Positions 53,124 through 63,900 of a stretch of 64,000 bases of DNA are shown here, piece by piece. The stretch comes from Zizania palustris. Taxonomy: Eukaryota > Streptophyta > Magnoliopsida > Poales > Poaceae. Within the stretch, counting starts at the first letter, position 1. Each line of letters opens with the position of its first letter. The stretch is from assembly GCA_019279435.1 (NCBI GenBank), contig JAAALK010000289.1, positions 85,963,023 to 86,027,022 of the forward strand, given 5' to 3'. Under the pieces are notes generated by a model. That model was not told the DNA's origin and searched no databases. It saw only the letters and a list, made by a program, of their open reading frames with translations. Made by a program: the position numbers and the translations under genes.

Positions 53124-53488
53124 AGCGCTGAGAGGACAACGGCCTCACGCGAATCCCAAGCGTGAACCTTGTGAGAGGATGACGACCTCGTGTGGCCACA
53201 GTTGTGGCGTTGAGTGCATGGAGGGGAGGATGGTGATGCAATAAGATTTGGGTAGGAGGTGGTGGCCGCATTAACGTGTGCAGCGGCGGTTACGGGAGTA
53301 GAGCGTGGGGAGGAGGCGGTTGTGGCGGCGACACGTGGGGGAGGGGAGTGGCGGGAGAGGGAGGAAGGAGGAGCGGAAATGTTGCGCGCCTGAGACAGTT
53401 GCCCTGCGTCGTGGAGACAGAAGTTACGCATGGGGAGGAGGTAGTTGCGCGAGCGAACGGACGAACGATCTTGGCCCTTTAATATATA

Positions 53489-53882
53489 CTAGTCAGATAC
53501 ATGTGCTTTGCAACAGAATCTTATTTTGCAACTAGATATTTGCGTAAAATTCATGTTTCTACATGGTTTTTTAGAAATCTAAGTGTTTTTACACAAAATT
53601 TGTACGTCCACGTAAAAATAAAGAAATGCAAAAATTGAAATGCAAAAATACTTTTTCTTTTTTTTCTTTTTTTCTCACGTTTTTTTTCAGTTCATTCATG
53701 CATGCAAGGTGGCGCGGCGCGCGCGGTGGTCGGGCAGGCCTGGCGCGCGGGGCATTTCGAATGGGCCGACGAGCTGGACGGTTTTCACAGGGCATAAGTT
53801 TTGACTAGTTTTTTATGGGATATGAGAATGCACACACAAGATTACGGACGAAGGACACGGAAATCTGGACACTTTAATATAG
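53489..53882 (-). mobile_element. Helitron-like element 2 (394 bp), abutting element 1
   Basis: Left end CTAGTCAGATACATGTGCTTT; reversed it gives GCACATGTATCTGACTAG followed by T, which fits the maize-type Helitron 3' end. Right end, reversed, CTATATTAAAGTGTCC. Internal sequence is T-rich, with a GC-rich ALU-sized patch at 53700-53780. No coding sequence. Both elements share the ACAGAATCTTATT segment next to the 3' end, so they are related. Confidence 0.55.
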
Positions 53883-53901
53883 TTAATATATATATATAAA
53901 T

Positions 53902-53930
53902 GCTATTATACACCTAGGGTGTATAATAGC
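53902..53930. repeat. Perfect 13-bp palindrome
   Basis: GCTATTATACACC, TAG, GGTGTATAATAGC. Lies at the start of the region assigned to the MULE, followed by another TATTATAC. It may be part of its terminal repeat, but the other end is outside the window. Confidence 0.7.
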
Positions 53931-54187
53931 TATTATACATCCGGCTGACCGAACGAGCCAACCGGACGTGGTTTTAATCTAGCGGCGCAACCGGCTGAGC
54001 CAATTATTCGGCGTTCCAGCGGCGCACCAGACTAAGCCCATTAACTGGCGCCCTCCAGCGGCCCAGACCAAGCGAGACATTTAATTGGAAGCATCCAGTG
54101 GCGCAGACCGAGCCAGCCCATTAACTAGCGCCCCATCGTAGAACCCGAGGCCGAACCGCGACAGATTGTTTTTCCCCTCTTCCGCGG

Positions 54188-54421
54188 TTGAGTCGGCGAT
54201 ACCCCCACTCAATCCTTGTGCCCCTCTTCCCGACAACCTTCGCCTGGGTAACTCGCGAGCGCGTCAGTGGCGAAGGCGAAGGCGATGGCTACAACAGCGA
54301 CGGCGACGGCCTCAGCGATGATGAAGGCAGGTGCATTCTCAAACATTCTGAGGAATACGGTTGTTTGATCCACCACGCACGCGTCTGCGACGACGACGAC
54401 GACCTACGGTTGCCACGGTGA
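54188..54421 (+). other. Possible acidic first exon
   Basis: 77-codon open stretch with GEGEGDGYNSDGDGLSDDEG and a DDDDD run after a CT-rich leader-like sequence (54165-54200). GC-rich against an AT-rich surround. It may be a 5' exon of the plus-strand gene or of a captured gene; no splice link was proven. Confidence 0.3.
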
Positions 54422-56130
54422 CGGTGACTCACTGCGTTGATGAAGTTTGGTAATACTTGATTTCCTTCAACAGTTGGCCACTGGTGAGTCGGATGTTCTA
54501 TATTTTGGGTTAGCATTTGCCATACCTAGGTTTTATTATTGCTTCTATATGATATATAGTCTGTGGGCTGTTTGTGTGAAGGTGTTGATAAGCGTTTTGA
54601 TGTTTATTTAGAGTACATTTCGTGTAGGGGTGATTTTTGTATTAGGGTTAACCTATTTTTATTGTTTTTCACTGAAGCAGTAGTGTTCGGCATGGCTTTT
54701 GGTGATATATAGTCAATAGTTTCTACTCAGTAGTTGGGTTCAGTAACATACTAGTTAGTAGAGTATAGATATAATTACATGTGACGATGATGACACACAG
54801 TTGCGATGGTGACATTATCAATGGCGACGACTAGACACGTGAACATCTTCGTGATAATTGTCTATTTTTGTATTACACGATTGGCCATTGGGGGCGGAAT
54901 GCTTTAAATATGTTAGTAATGTTTGTGTTAGTAGCTGCCATATTTTTAGGTTTAATGTTTCTTATATATGATATACTTTATGTACTATATTTTTTGCGAA
55001 GGGTTTAATATGTTTTGATGTTGAGTTGTGGAGTACAATTGGGAAAGGGGATGATTTTTATTAGGGTTAATATTTTTATTTGTTTTAACTTAAATCATTA
55101 GCGTTCGGCATGTTTTTGATGTTATATGGTCAGTAGTTTATATATAGGATTTGGGTTCAGTAACAAACTAGTTAGTAGATTATAGATATAATTAGGGCCA
55201 AATTTTTTCATGCCATTATAATTTTCACAGTTTTGAAATATGCCATCGGTGTGTCACTGACAGATGGGACCTACCACAGTCACTGACAGTGGCATTTTTC
55301 AAAATTCAGAAAATTGTAATGGCATTTTTTCAATTTTCCCATATAATTATATGCGACGGTGATGACATACGGTTGTTATGGTGACAATATAAGTGGATAT
55401 GTTTGGACACGTGAATGCCTTCGTGGTAATCCTATATGTTGTCTTCCACAGTCTGTCATCGGTGAAGGGGGTGTTTAAATATGTTGTTACTGTTCGTGTT
55501 AGTGGTTGCCATAATGTATGTTTAATGTTTATTATATATGGTATACAATCGGTGTACTCTATTTTGTGAAGGGTTTATATGTTTTTTGACGTTGAGTTTG
55601 GGGTACAATCGCGAAGGGGGTGATTTTTTATTAGGGTTAATCTTTTTTTTACTTGTTTTCACTGAAGCATTAATGTTGGTATGTTTTTGATGCTATATGG
55701 TCAGTAGTTTCTAGATAGGAATGGTTTCTTGCAAAGTGGAATGGAAAACAATTCTTTTCTAATATAGTTTTTTATGGTATGGTATCGATCAGTGCATTTA
55801 TTATAGCATGGGACCAACTAGTGATGTTTTTTGTCAGTGTTTTTTACTATATGATTTGTCACAATCTCAATGGTTTTTTTGGGTCTGTTTTTTTTTGTTT
55901 TAAAGACTTGATGATTTTTTTACTGTTTGCAAAAGGGTTTGATTTGTTTTTTTATGTTGATGTTACCATACAATCGTGAAAGGGGTTGATTTCTAGTAGG
56001 GGGTAATATTTTTTGTTGTTTTTCTGAAGCATTAGCTGTTGGTATGTTTTTGGGTTTTTATGGTCAGTTGTCGTATTAATGTGGTGAGTAACATTGTTAG
56101 TCAGTAGTTTTTAGATAAAATTGGTTTTTT
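54350..56130. repeat. Four diverged direct repeats of ~400-420 bp
   Basis: Each unit has a GATGATGACA-like start, a GTTAGTAGTTGCCAT-like box, TGAAGGGTTTA, GATTTTTATTAGGGTTAA, TTCACTGAAGCATTA and GGTCAGTAGTTT. ATATAATTA anchors at 54769 and 55186 are 417 bp apart; GTCAGTAGTTT lies near 55130, 55701 and 56101. Non-coding; one unit holds a MITE. Confidence 0.85.
55195..55340. mobile_element. 146-bp Mutator-type MITE
   Basis: Terminal inverted repeats GGGCCAAATTTTTTCATGCC and, reversed, GGGAAAATTGAAAAAATGCC. Flanked by an exact 9-bp duplication ATATAATTA (55186-55194 and 55341-55349). The equivalent place in the preceding repeat unit (54769-54777) has a single ATATAATTA and no insert, an internal empty site. 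Nine-base duplications are characteristic of Mutator elements. Confidence 0.92.
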
Positions 56131-56351
56131 TGTAAAGTGGAAATGAAACAATTATTACTATGGTTTTTTTGGTATTCCATCAGTCAGTGGGTTTTTTTTT
56201 ATGTATGGGAACCAATTTTGTATGATGTTTAATTGGTCAGCGTTTTCTAGTATATGATATGATGTAATTTTATTGGTATTAGGGTGTGTTATTTTTGTTT
56301 TAAAGAATTGATGATCTTTTTACTTGTGCGGGATAAGTTCTATTTGATAAC

Positions 56352-59300
56352 ATGAGCGATAAAGTAAATCCGAAGATACGGACGGCGGTGAGGAAAGTAC
56401 CATTTTCAAGATTTAAGACGCCTCCGAAAATACAATGTCCTTCTTTGCAACAAGTTAACGATTCGCCTGGAGATGACGATTTCGTTGACGTGGGACAGCA
56501 CTATGTCCAAAACAAGTCTGTTATATTTGATAAGAATACAAGATCACCCGATGTGGAACAAACAAATGTGGAAAAGGTATATTATGTATGGGCAGCTTTC
56601 ATGTTCAGTAGTTATCAGGTTTTATTGATGTTTACTCAGTATTTTGCGTACCAAGTTATGTATGAGCCTAGTTTTTATGTGTATTAGTTATAAGTATTTT
56701 ACTGATGCCTTATCATTATTTTTCATACCCTGTATCTTTTAAGTACTAATTTTTTCCAAGCAGATGTATGCACAATATGTTTTATGTAGTCAGTAGTTTT
56801 TTTGCTCAGTAATTGTTTTATTATGCACAGGGGAAGAAAAGAGATAGTTTGAAGTCAAAGACTACAAAATCACCAGGTCGAAAACACGTTAATGTGGAAA
56901 AGGTATATCCTAGATGAGTTTAGCTTTTCTGCATTTTCATCTTTAGTTCTTCTCAGTATTTTTACCGATGTCTTATCAGTATATTCATATTTAGTATTTT
57001 ATATGAGGTCAGATTTTATGTTCAATAGGTCTCAGTATTTTTATGGTTGTATTCTCAGTATATTTATGGTTAGTATTTTTCAATACTACTTTTTTAAGTA
57101 GATGTTTGCACAACATGCTTATGTATCCAGCAGTTTTGTTGTTAAGTACTTATTTTTTATGCATAGGGGAAGAAAATGAATTATCTGACGACAAGGTGCG
57201 CACCTTCGTTGGTCGTTGGTTTGCGTCATAGTCTGCACCACGAGTTAGAACAGAGTGTGAGGAACATTGGGTTTGGACATATTCTTGATTTTAAATTGGA
57301 TGGGTCGATGATAGGGCTCTCGCATTATTTTTGATGAACCATATACGTGATGAGCCTTTGAGCGTCGTGGTGGGTAGCAAGGTTCTACCCATTAATTCTA
57401 TTGATGTTCATGCTGTATTGGGGATTCCCATAGGTGGTGTCAAGGTTCCGTCATATTCCCTGGCTGACAAAAAAAGGACTTAGTGAACTGAGAAGTATTT
57501 GTGTACAGAAGGGAATGAAAAAGTTATTTAGCAATAGGTCTAAGGTGCATGGAAACATGAAAAGTTTTGCGGGGTTACAGAAAAATGATGTCCCGAGATG
57601 GGTTATAGAGTCATTTGCATCATCTGGATCACATGGCAGTTTTCAATGCTTTGATGTTTCCAACAAGTGTCCTTAATATCAATGGGTCGTATTTTCTGTA
57701 CTGCAAAGAAATCATGCGTCTGGGAGAATTTGATTGGTGTCAAGCTATCGTAGATGACATACATGACAAAGTGGACAGGTGGAGGAAAAACAGAGATAAA
57801 GCAACTCCACTTGTACAAGGATGCATTGCAGTTATAATGGTATGTTTAAATGATCTATGTAGCATTTTTGTTCATTGCATGCTTTATTATCTTTATTACA
57901 TACGCATGTTGCAAATTGACAAGTCATTTTTTTGTGATTGGTATGTTTTGTTCAGTTGTTATTGGGCAGTTTTGTGTTCAGTAGTTTTTATATTACTGAC
58001 ATGTGCAGTGCAGTAGGGGTTTTTCATTGTTTACGATTCCTGTTTTTACTGTATCATTATAGCTGGTTGTTTAAATTCTATACATTTTTCTAACATATAT
58101 ACTATCTAGATAATTTGGAGTGCGATGATATGATTGCTGATTTTGTATCAATTCCAAGAGCAAGATTCTTTACCAGCGCAATTATTGAAAAAATTGCATG
58201 ATCGTGAATCACATAACGGATATCTATCATATGGCAAACTACCGGTAGGTGTGCATTTTACATAAAGGAAGTTTACGTATAGTAGTGTACCTTTTTTTAT
58301 TTCAGCTAAACAACAGCAATGCAATACATATGTGTTTTTATCATATATGCTGAAATGTGCAGCAAAAATAGATGCAGTGACTACTAAATTTTTTCATCAT
58401 TATATATGCATTCAATATCAGTGTTTGTTGTAAACATATATCGACTTGATTTGTGTATGGCACATTTTACGTTTATTTTTTGTTTGTTGATTTCATTGCA
58501 GTTGAGAGAGAGAGAAATGGCAGATGTTATGCAAACATAGGTGGAGATGGGCCAGGAGGGTAGGGGCATGTGTTAGAATCTGGGACCTCTTCAGCTGGGT
58601 TTCTTTATGGGAAGGCAGCTGGTGTTGTGAAGATCCCCCTGCTGCTAAAGCTAAGAGGGACCATCCTGTTGTTAAATACAAAGGACTTAAACCTCATGCT
58701 AAACACAGGAGTCCCCCCTGCTGCTAATGCTAATACAAAGAGATCCAAGACTAAAGGACAGTCCGCAAGCAAAACGATTGAGCATCGACATATTCCACAT
58801 GGTTTTCTTCATCTTCAACCTTTGCTACGTGGTCTAGGTGATTATCTATCCGATGGACAGCAGAAAAGAGAATTTTTAGCTGCTTTGGAATTGCATGACA
58901 AGTATGTAGATGTTGCTATAATTAAAATGAATGAAGCACATAAAGATATCGAGGAGGCACAGCAAAAGATTATATCTGAGATCAAGTATATATTTGGTGA
59001 TCTAGTAGGTTCTTCGATGAATACAGAATCACCACGAGATGTTCGCCGCAAACACCGTGCTGAGGTCAGTAGTTTTGCATTCAGTAGTCATGTCCTGGTC
59101 TTTTTTGTGACTTTTCAGAATATATCATGGGGTGATTTTTTTATTTTGTACAGAGACCGCTTAGTTCTAGTTCTCTCAATGTAAAACGGAAATCTCAGAC
59201 TCCACGGGAGGTGTCCCCAGCACACACAGACGGTGGTGATGATTGTCCAGATGTGAGTTAATAAACTTGTGAATTTGATCTATTACATCTAGATATACTC

Positions 59301-59520
59301 CATTTTTATTCAGATCACTATTGAACAATATAGTAGTAGTCATCTCAGTCACTTTTATAATTTTTTTGTTTCCAGATTGTTGTTGAACGCTCGCCGCAAT
59401 TATCAGCAGAACAGTCTTCATTTGAGCAACAGGAGGCGGCACATACACCAGCAGATACACATGTACAACATGAGGTAGAACAGACACTGACAGTTGAAAG
59501 TGTACAAGAGGAGGTAACAC
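56352..59520 (+). pseudogene. Plant-mobile-domain-like MULE gene, about seven exons, decayed
   Basis: Exons by GT/AG and frame: 56352-56576, 56831-56902, 57167-57839, 58110-58244, 58502-59064, 59154-59252, 59376 to about 59513. Exon 3 has LHHELEQSVRNIGFGHILD, LMNHIRDEPLSVVVG and DVHAVLGIPIGG, then GEFDWCQAIVDDIHDKV; such blocks occur in plant transposon proteins of the PMD / Ulp1-associated kind. Exon 4 has PRARFFTSAIIEK. Exon 5 has DGQQKREFLAALELHDKYVD and a helical tail. Exon 3 has at least three frameshifts (one at a run of seven A), exons 4 and 5 at least one each. No Ulp1 protease triad was found. Role unknown. Confidence 0.6.
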
Positions 59521-59542
59521 ACGCAGCATTACATACTACTGT

Positions 59543-59755
59543 TCAGCATGAGGCAACAAAGTTAGGAGTGGATGCAAGAGAACCTTTTGTTGTTGACAAA
59601 GGTGGAGCTGAAGAAGAAATATCAATATGTTCTTCTATATTATATTGGGATGCAACATTCGCATCAGCCATTGGACCCATGTCGTGGGGTATCGCATCTA
59701 TCACGGCACGCACATCTTTGATCAGAGATATTGTTGTGTCCATAGCATAATTCAG
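59543..59755 (-). other. Open stretch on both strands between the convergent genes
   Basis: Minus strand: 66 codons with DTTISLIKDVRAVIDAIPHD and SSAPPLSTTKGS, possibly the last exon of the FAR1-like gene. Plus strand is open too, continuing the acidic Gln/Glu tail of the other gene. I favour the minus strand by composition, but no splice acceptor was identified for it. Confidence 0.35.
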
Positions 59756-60073
59756 GTAAATTCAATGTCGGAAAGTTGTTAATTCAATAGATCCATCGCA
59801 TCAGTAGTAAAATGGGGTAACATCAATAAAATAGTTTTCAAGTAATAATTATGCAGTGCAAATAGCATCTATTGTATAACTACTAGTAGTTGTTCAAAAA
59901 TGGATTTATGTCAGTAGTAAAACGACTTCAATAGCACAGTCATCAACTCAAGTATGAAGTTTTTTACATCAACATATTAATGCATTTTTTACAGCAATAA
60001 AATAGCCGATCATCAATTTGAAACTAATCCAGTAAAACTGTATACAAGCATGAAATAGCAAATTTTATTGTAC

Positions 60074-63000
60074 CTGCGCAGACAAGATTGCGGAATTTGC
60101 TAGTGCAAAAAGATCCTTTAGTATGACTGACGACCTATAGGCTTTTGTTGCACCATCCAGTCCAACAAATTGGTTGTCATGTCTGTCAAAGCAAGTGCTC
60201 ACTTTTGGGTTTCTCGAATAGCGCTTTAGTATGTATTTTGATGGTATGTGCTCAACAAAAAGATGGGTCAATGCACAAATCACATGTGGACAGAAGATAC
60301 CTGCACACAATAAATGTTGTGATTATTCCATTTTATCATATTTTAACGCATATAATTGGAATATTACAACAATTTATTGTTTGTAGCAGCGTTATCAACG
60401 GAAGGGTATGGCACGAGGCGTACCTGTGTGCTCCCAACACATGCACTTACAGTTGAAAATAGAGTTTTCAGGGTTATCTGTGTCAGCGATAGTTTTCACC
60501 CAGTATTCATGTTGAACCCATGGAAAGTCAGTTGTTTTGTTTCTATGCTCAATGAAAAAATACCCAGCTTTGTTTTGGTTGGCTCGCAAACGGAAAGAGG
60601 TACTGGTGCGTCTTTTTTGCCTAAATTTTTTATAGACATTTCTTGAGTATACCCTGCTCAGTTGTTCCTCGTAGCCATAATGTGTATCCAACACATTGGG
60701 TGCCTACAAACACCAACCACCTAAGTATTATCACACAATGACATGTTTTTTTGAACATGTTGATTTAGTAGTTTATAAGATATCAACAGTAGTTATTTTA
60801 GTAGCAACAATCAATAGTATAATTTCTATACAAAATTTATTAAGTACTTACGATTTCAGCATGGACTTATTCAGTAGAATTCAAGAGTTCATCAGTAGTA
60901 CAATTCCATCATGGACTTATTCAGTAGAATTCAAGAGTTCATTGGTATAATTTTTAGTCACAATATTGCAAAAGTATTTCAATTGCAAAAAATACTTTCT
61001 CGTAGCAATAGAACTTTAAATGTAATAGTAGTGTTTTTTAATTCAGTGGTTTGCAAGATTCTTAACAGTAGTTTTTTAGTATCAGGACTCAGTGAATCTA
61101 TCTTTTTCAGTAACAACATTTAATGATATTTTTAATTCCATCGTGCAGTAGGAAATCGGACACTAGATTTTTCCCAACATGAGAGTTGAAGGCCTCCTGC
61201 GCCTCATTCTCCTTTGTGTGCTCCAATATCTCAAGGAATTTCTTCGCAAATTCATGTATTGGTGTAGAATTGTCTACGTACCCGCTTTTAATAGTTGAGT
61301 TAACGCTTTCACTCCTTTGTGTTGAGGTCACTGGGCCACAGTATATTTCTTTGAAATATGTTGCAACCCACATATGTCTGCCTTCGTAAAGGTTCTGAAA
61401 TGTTATTGATTCTTGCAGAGAGAAATCCTCAACCATAGTGCACCATGCATTCTCAAACTCATGTGGAGTGAGCGGGTGGTTGATAACAGATGTGAGCCTT
61501 TCACACAACCCTAGGTGTTGCTTATATAGCTTGTTTAATGTGTCTTCGTGCTTTCTGATCATATGCCATCTACAGTTCCTATGGCATGTTTGTTTAAACA
61601 CTGCAGGTATTGCTTTGGCCATCGCATTGTCCTGATCTGCAGCATTTTTTTCGATGCATTTTGGTAACAATGTGAAACATACATACAACATATATTTTTA
61701 TTTGGTAGCATATATATACAGTACAAATGATGCAGTAGCTTATAAGAGACCATTAGTAGTATAATATGCAGTATAAAATGATTCAGTAAATTGTAAGAGT
61801 TTATTTAGTTTTAGTTGAAGTAATACCTGTAAAAATTATTATGGGGTCTTTACCAACCATGCATTCACGGAATGTGCTGAATAACCATTCAAATGTATCC
61901 GCACGCTCATCTCTCAATAGTGCTTGTCCAAAAACTATGTTTTGGAGTTGGTTATTGAAACCAACGAACATTGCAAGATGCATGCTGTACTGGTTGGTTC
62001 TGTAGGTTGTATCAAACGTAACGACATCTCCAAAATCTGCAAATGCAAATACACGTGTTTCAGAATAGTACATTTTTAAAGTTTTTTTTGGAAATCCCAG
62101 TTTAGTTTAATATGCATCAGTTTTTAAAAACATAGTATTTGAGTAAAGGAGCATTACCTGCAAAGTCCCCTTGCTGGCTGGCATGGCTCCAGAACACATT
62201 TCATACGACGTTCTTATCATCTAAGTGGAACTCAAAGAAGAATTGATGATTGTTTTTTTTGCATTCTTTGAAAAAAGCCTGGAGCTTCGGAATATCATCT
62301 GTTTGATCCTCACGAACCAGGGCAGCTCTTCTGCAAAGCATATATGCAAAAAAAATACTTCAATTGTGACAGCACCAGTAAAGCACTACACAACAATCTA
62401 TTTGTTTAGTATAAAATAAGCAGTCAATATTTTTTTGATGTTTTGTTTCTGTGTTTTACCTGTTTTGGACATCTCTTTCAGTCAAACACAGATTGTCTAT
62501 TCCTCCAACAGCAGTTTTAAGGATGCTCATCACCGTAGAATGTCTCGCTTTGCTCTTAGAGCGATGTCAACTATGTGCATCAACCCAGGATCACGGGTTT
62601 TACGGGCTGGCATTCTTCTCGTCATACGAGGTGAGCGGGTTAACAGATGATTGTGTTCAAGTACAATTTTGCTAAAGAATACATGGCCATCTGCTTTTGT
62701 ACGTCTCGCATGCACCATTGCTTTGCACCCTATTCTTTTACTTGTTTTTTCCCGTACACGGTCCATGACATTGATTGCTTTTTATTTTCCTTCAAATGAG
62801 CAAGTATAATCTTGTCCAAGAACTCGTTTTTTGTTCTTTTTGACAGAGAATCCAGCAAGATGAGCGCAGTTAACGTAGAATCGAAATGCGTGTTCCATAT
62901 CACCAAATTCCAAATTAAATGTCGGTACAAATTTTGGGTCAACCGTATCATCCTGTTCAAATGTCAACATTAAAATTATAATATTTTCCACGCAAAACAA

Positions 63001-63232
63001 TTGTTAGTATTTATATACAGATTCAGATCACACAATCAATGGTACTCACATGAGTGACAGATACAACTACTTCCGGTATTGTTATTTGTTCAGAAGATAG
63101 ACTTTGTGGAGGCGGTTTCATAGGTTTATGCCTTTCACTGATATCACACCAAGGCGGACTAACCGAGATGGGTTCGACATCAAAAACATCAGGGGGTGTT
63201 GCTGAAACATCCACACTCATTATTTCCATCAT
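60074..63232 (-). pseudogene. FAR1/MULE transposase-like gene, at least seven exons, decayed
   Basis: Exons (minus): 63232-63050, 62952-62460, 62330-62158, 62036-61827, 61636 to about 61140, 60703-60424, 60301-60074, with GT/AG borders at most. FAR1 DNA-binding region: FGDMEHAFRFYVNCAHLAGF, CKAMVHARR, VLEHNHLL. MULE core: FGDVVTFDTTYRTNQYSMHL with the first Asp; exons 4 and 5 join to give T-D-Q-D; then CHRNCRWHMIRKHED. SWIM zinc finger CKCMCWEHTG plus FCPH is rebuilt across exons 6 and 7, followed by PSKYILKRYSRN. In-frame stops near 62782 and 62195 and a frameshift near 62540 break it. It would catalyse MULE excision and insertion. Confidence 0.85.
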
Positions 63233-63340
63233 TGATAGATCCCTTTTTCATATATTTCAACCCTATAGAACATTCATAACAATTATCGATATATTATGGG
63301 TAGTTCATCAGTAGCTTAGCAGATATAGTACTAAGTAAAA

Positions 63341-63900
63341 AATAGCATTTGAGTAGTTCTTTTTTTCTTAGTAGAATATTTTTTCAAAGCAGAAAAATTG
63401 ATTCAATGGATTTTGCAAGAGTTCTTCAGTAGTTTCAGCAGCTATAATACTCAGTAAAACAATAGCAATTTAGTATTTTTTTTCTCACCACTAAATTTTC
63501 TCTTGCAGAAAAAATGATTCAGTGGAACTTGAAAGAGTTCATCAGTAGTTTTAGTAGTAAAAATAGCATTTGAGTAGTTATTTTTTTATTAGTAGAAGAT
63601 TTTTTCAAAGCAGAAAAATTGATTCAATGGATTTTGCAATAGTTCTTCAGTAGTTTCAGCAGCTATAATACTCAGTAAAACAACAGGAATTTAGTAATTT
63701 TTTTCTCAGTACTAGATTTTCTCTGGGAGAAAAAATGATTCAGTGGAACTTGTAAGAGTTCATCAGTAGTTTTAGCAGTGGAAGCACTCAATATAATAAT
63801 ATCAACTGAATAAGTTTTTCCTCAGTAGTAAATGTTTTACAGTACAAAAACTGATTCAATGCATTTGCAAGAGTTCATTAGTAGTGTAAGTGGCGGAAGC
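63341..63900. repeat. ~221-bp tandem repeats upstream of the FAR1-like gene
   Basis: AATAGCATTTGAGTAGTT at 63341 and 63562 are 221 bp apart; GATTCAATGGATTTTGCAA and TTCAGTAGTTTCAGCAGC recur with the same spacing, and a third unit is partial. Each unit carries two CAGTAGT motifs. Located 5' of the transposase gene. Confidence 0.88.

Larger units (their letters stand above)
51238..53488 (-). mobile_element. Helitron-like element 1 with captured gene fragments
   Basis: The left end reads GTAGTTAGATGCCCGTG; its reverse complement resembles the maize-type Helitron 3' end (GC-rich box with CACGGGCAT, a few bases, CTAG), with the CTAG changed to CTAC. The right end, reversed, is TATATATTAAAGGGCC, like known TCTATATTAAAG 5' ends, but lacks a clear TC. 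No target duplication, as expected. Contains spliced fragments of at least two unrelated host genes in the element's own orientation, typical of grass Helitrons. No Rep/helicase, so non-autonomous. Confidence 0.6.

Noticed and set aside
52744..53244. 166-codon plus-strand ORF.
   Set aside because: It is the complement of the USP-domain exon, which has clear family sequence on the minus strand.
55779..55979. 66-codon Phe-rich ORF resembling a membrane segment.
   Set aside because: T-rich non-coding repeat DNA; hydrophobicity comes from TTT and TTG codons.
56352..59520. A Ulp1 (C48) protease, often found with PMD-like MULE genes.
   Set aside because: I could not find a His-Asp-Cys arrangement in any frame, so the protease is not claimed.
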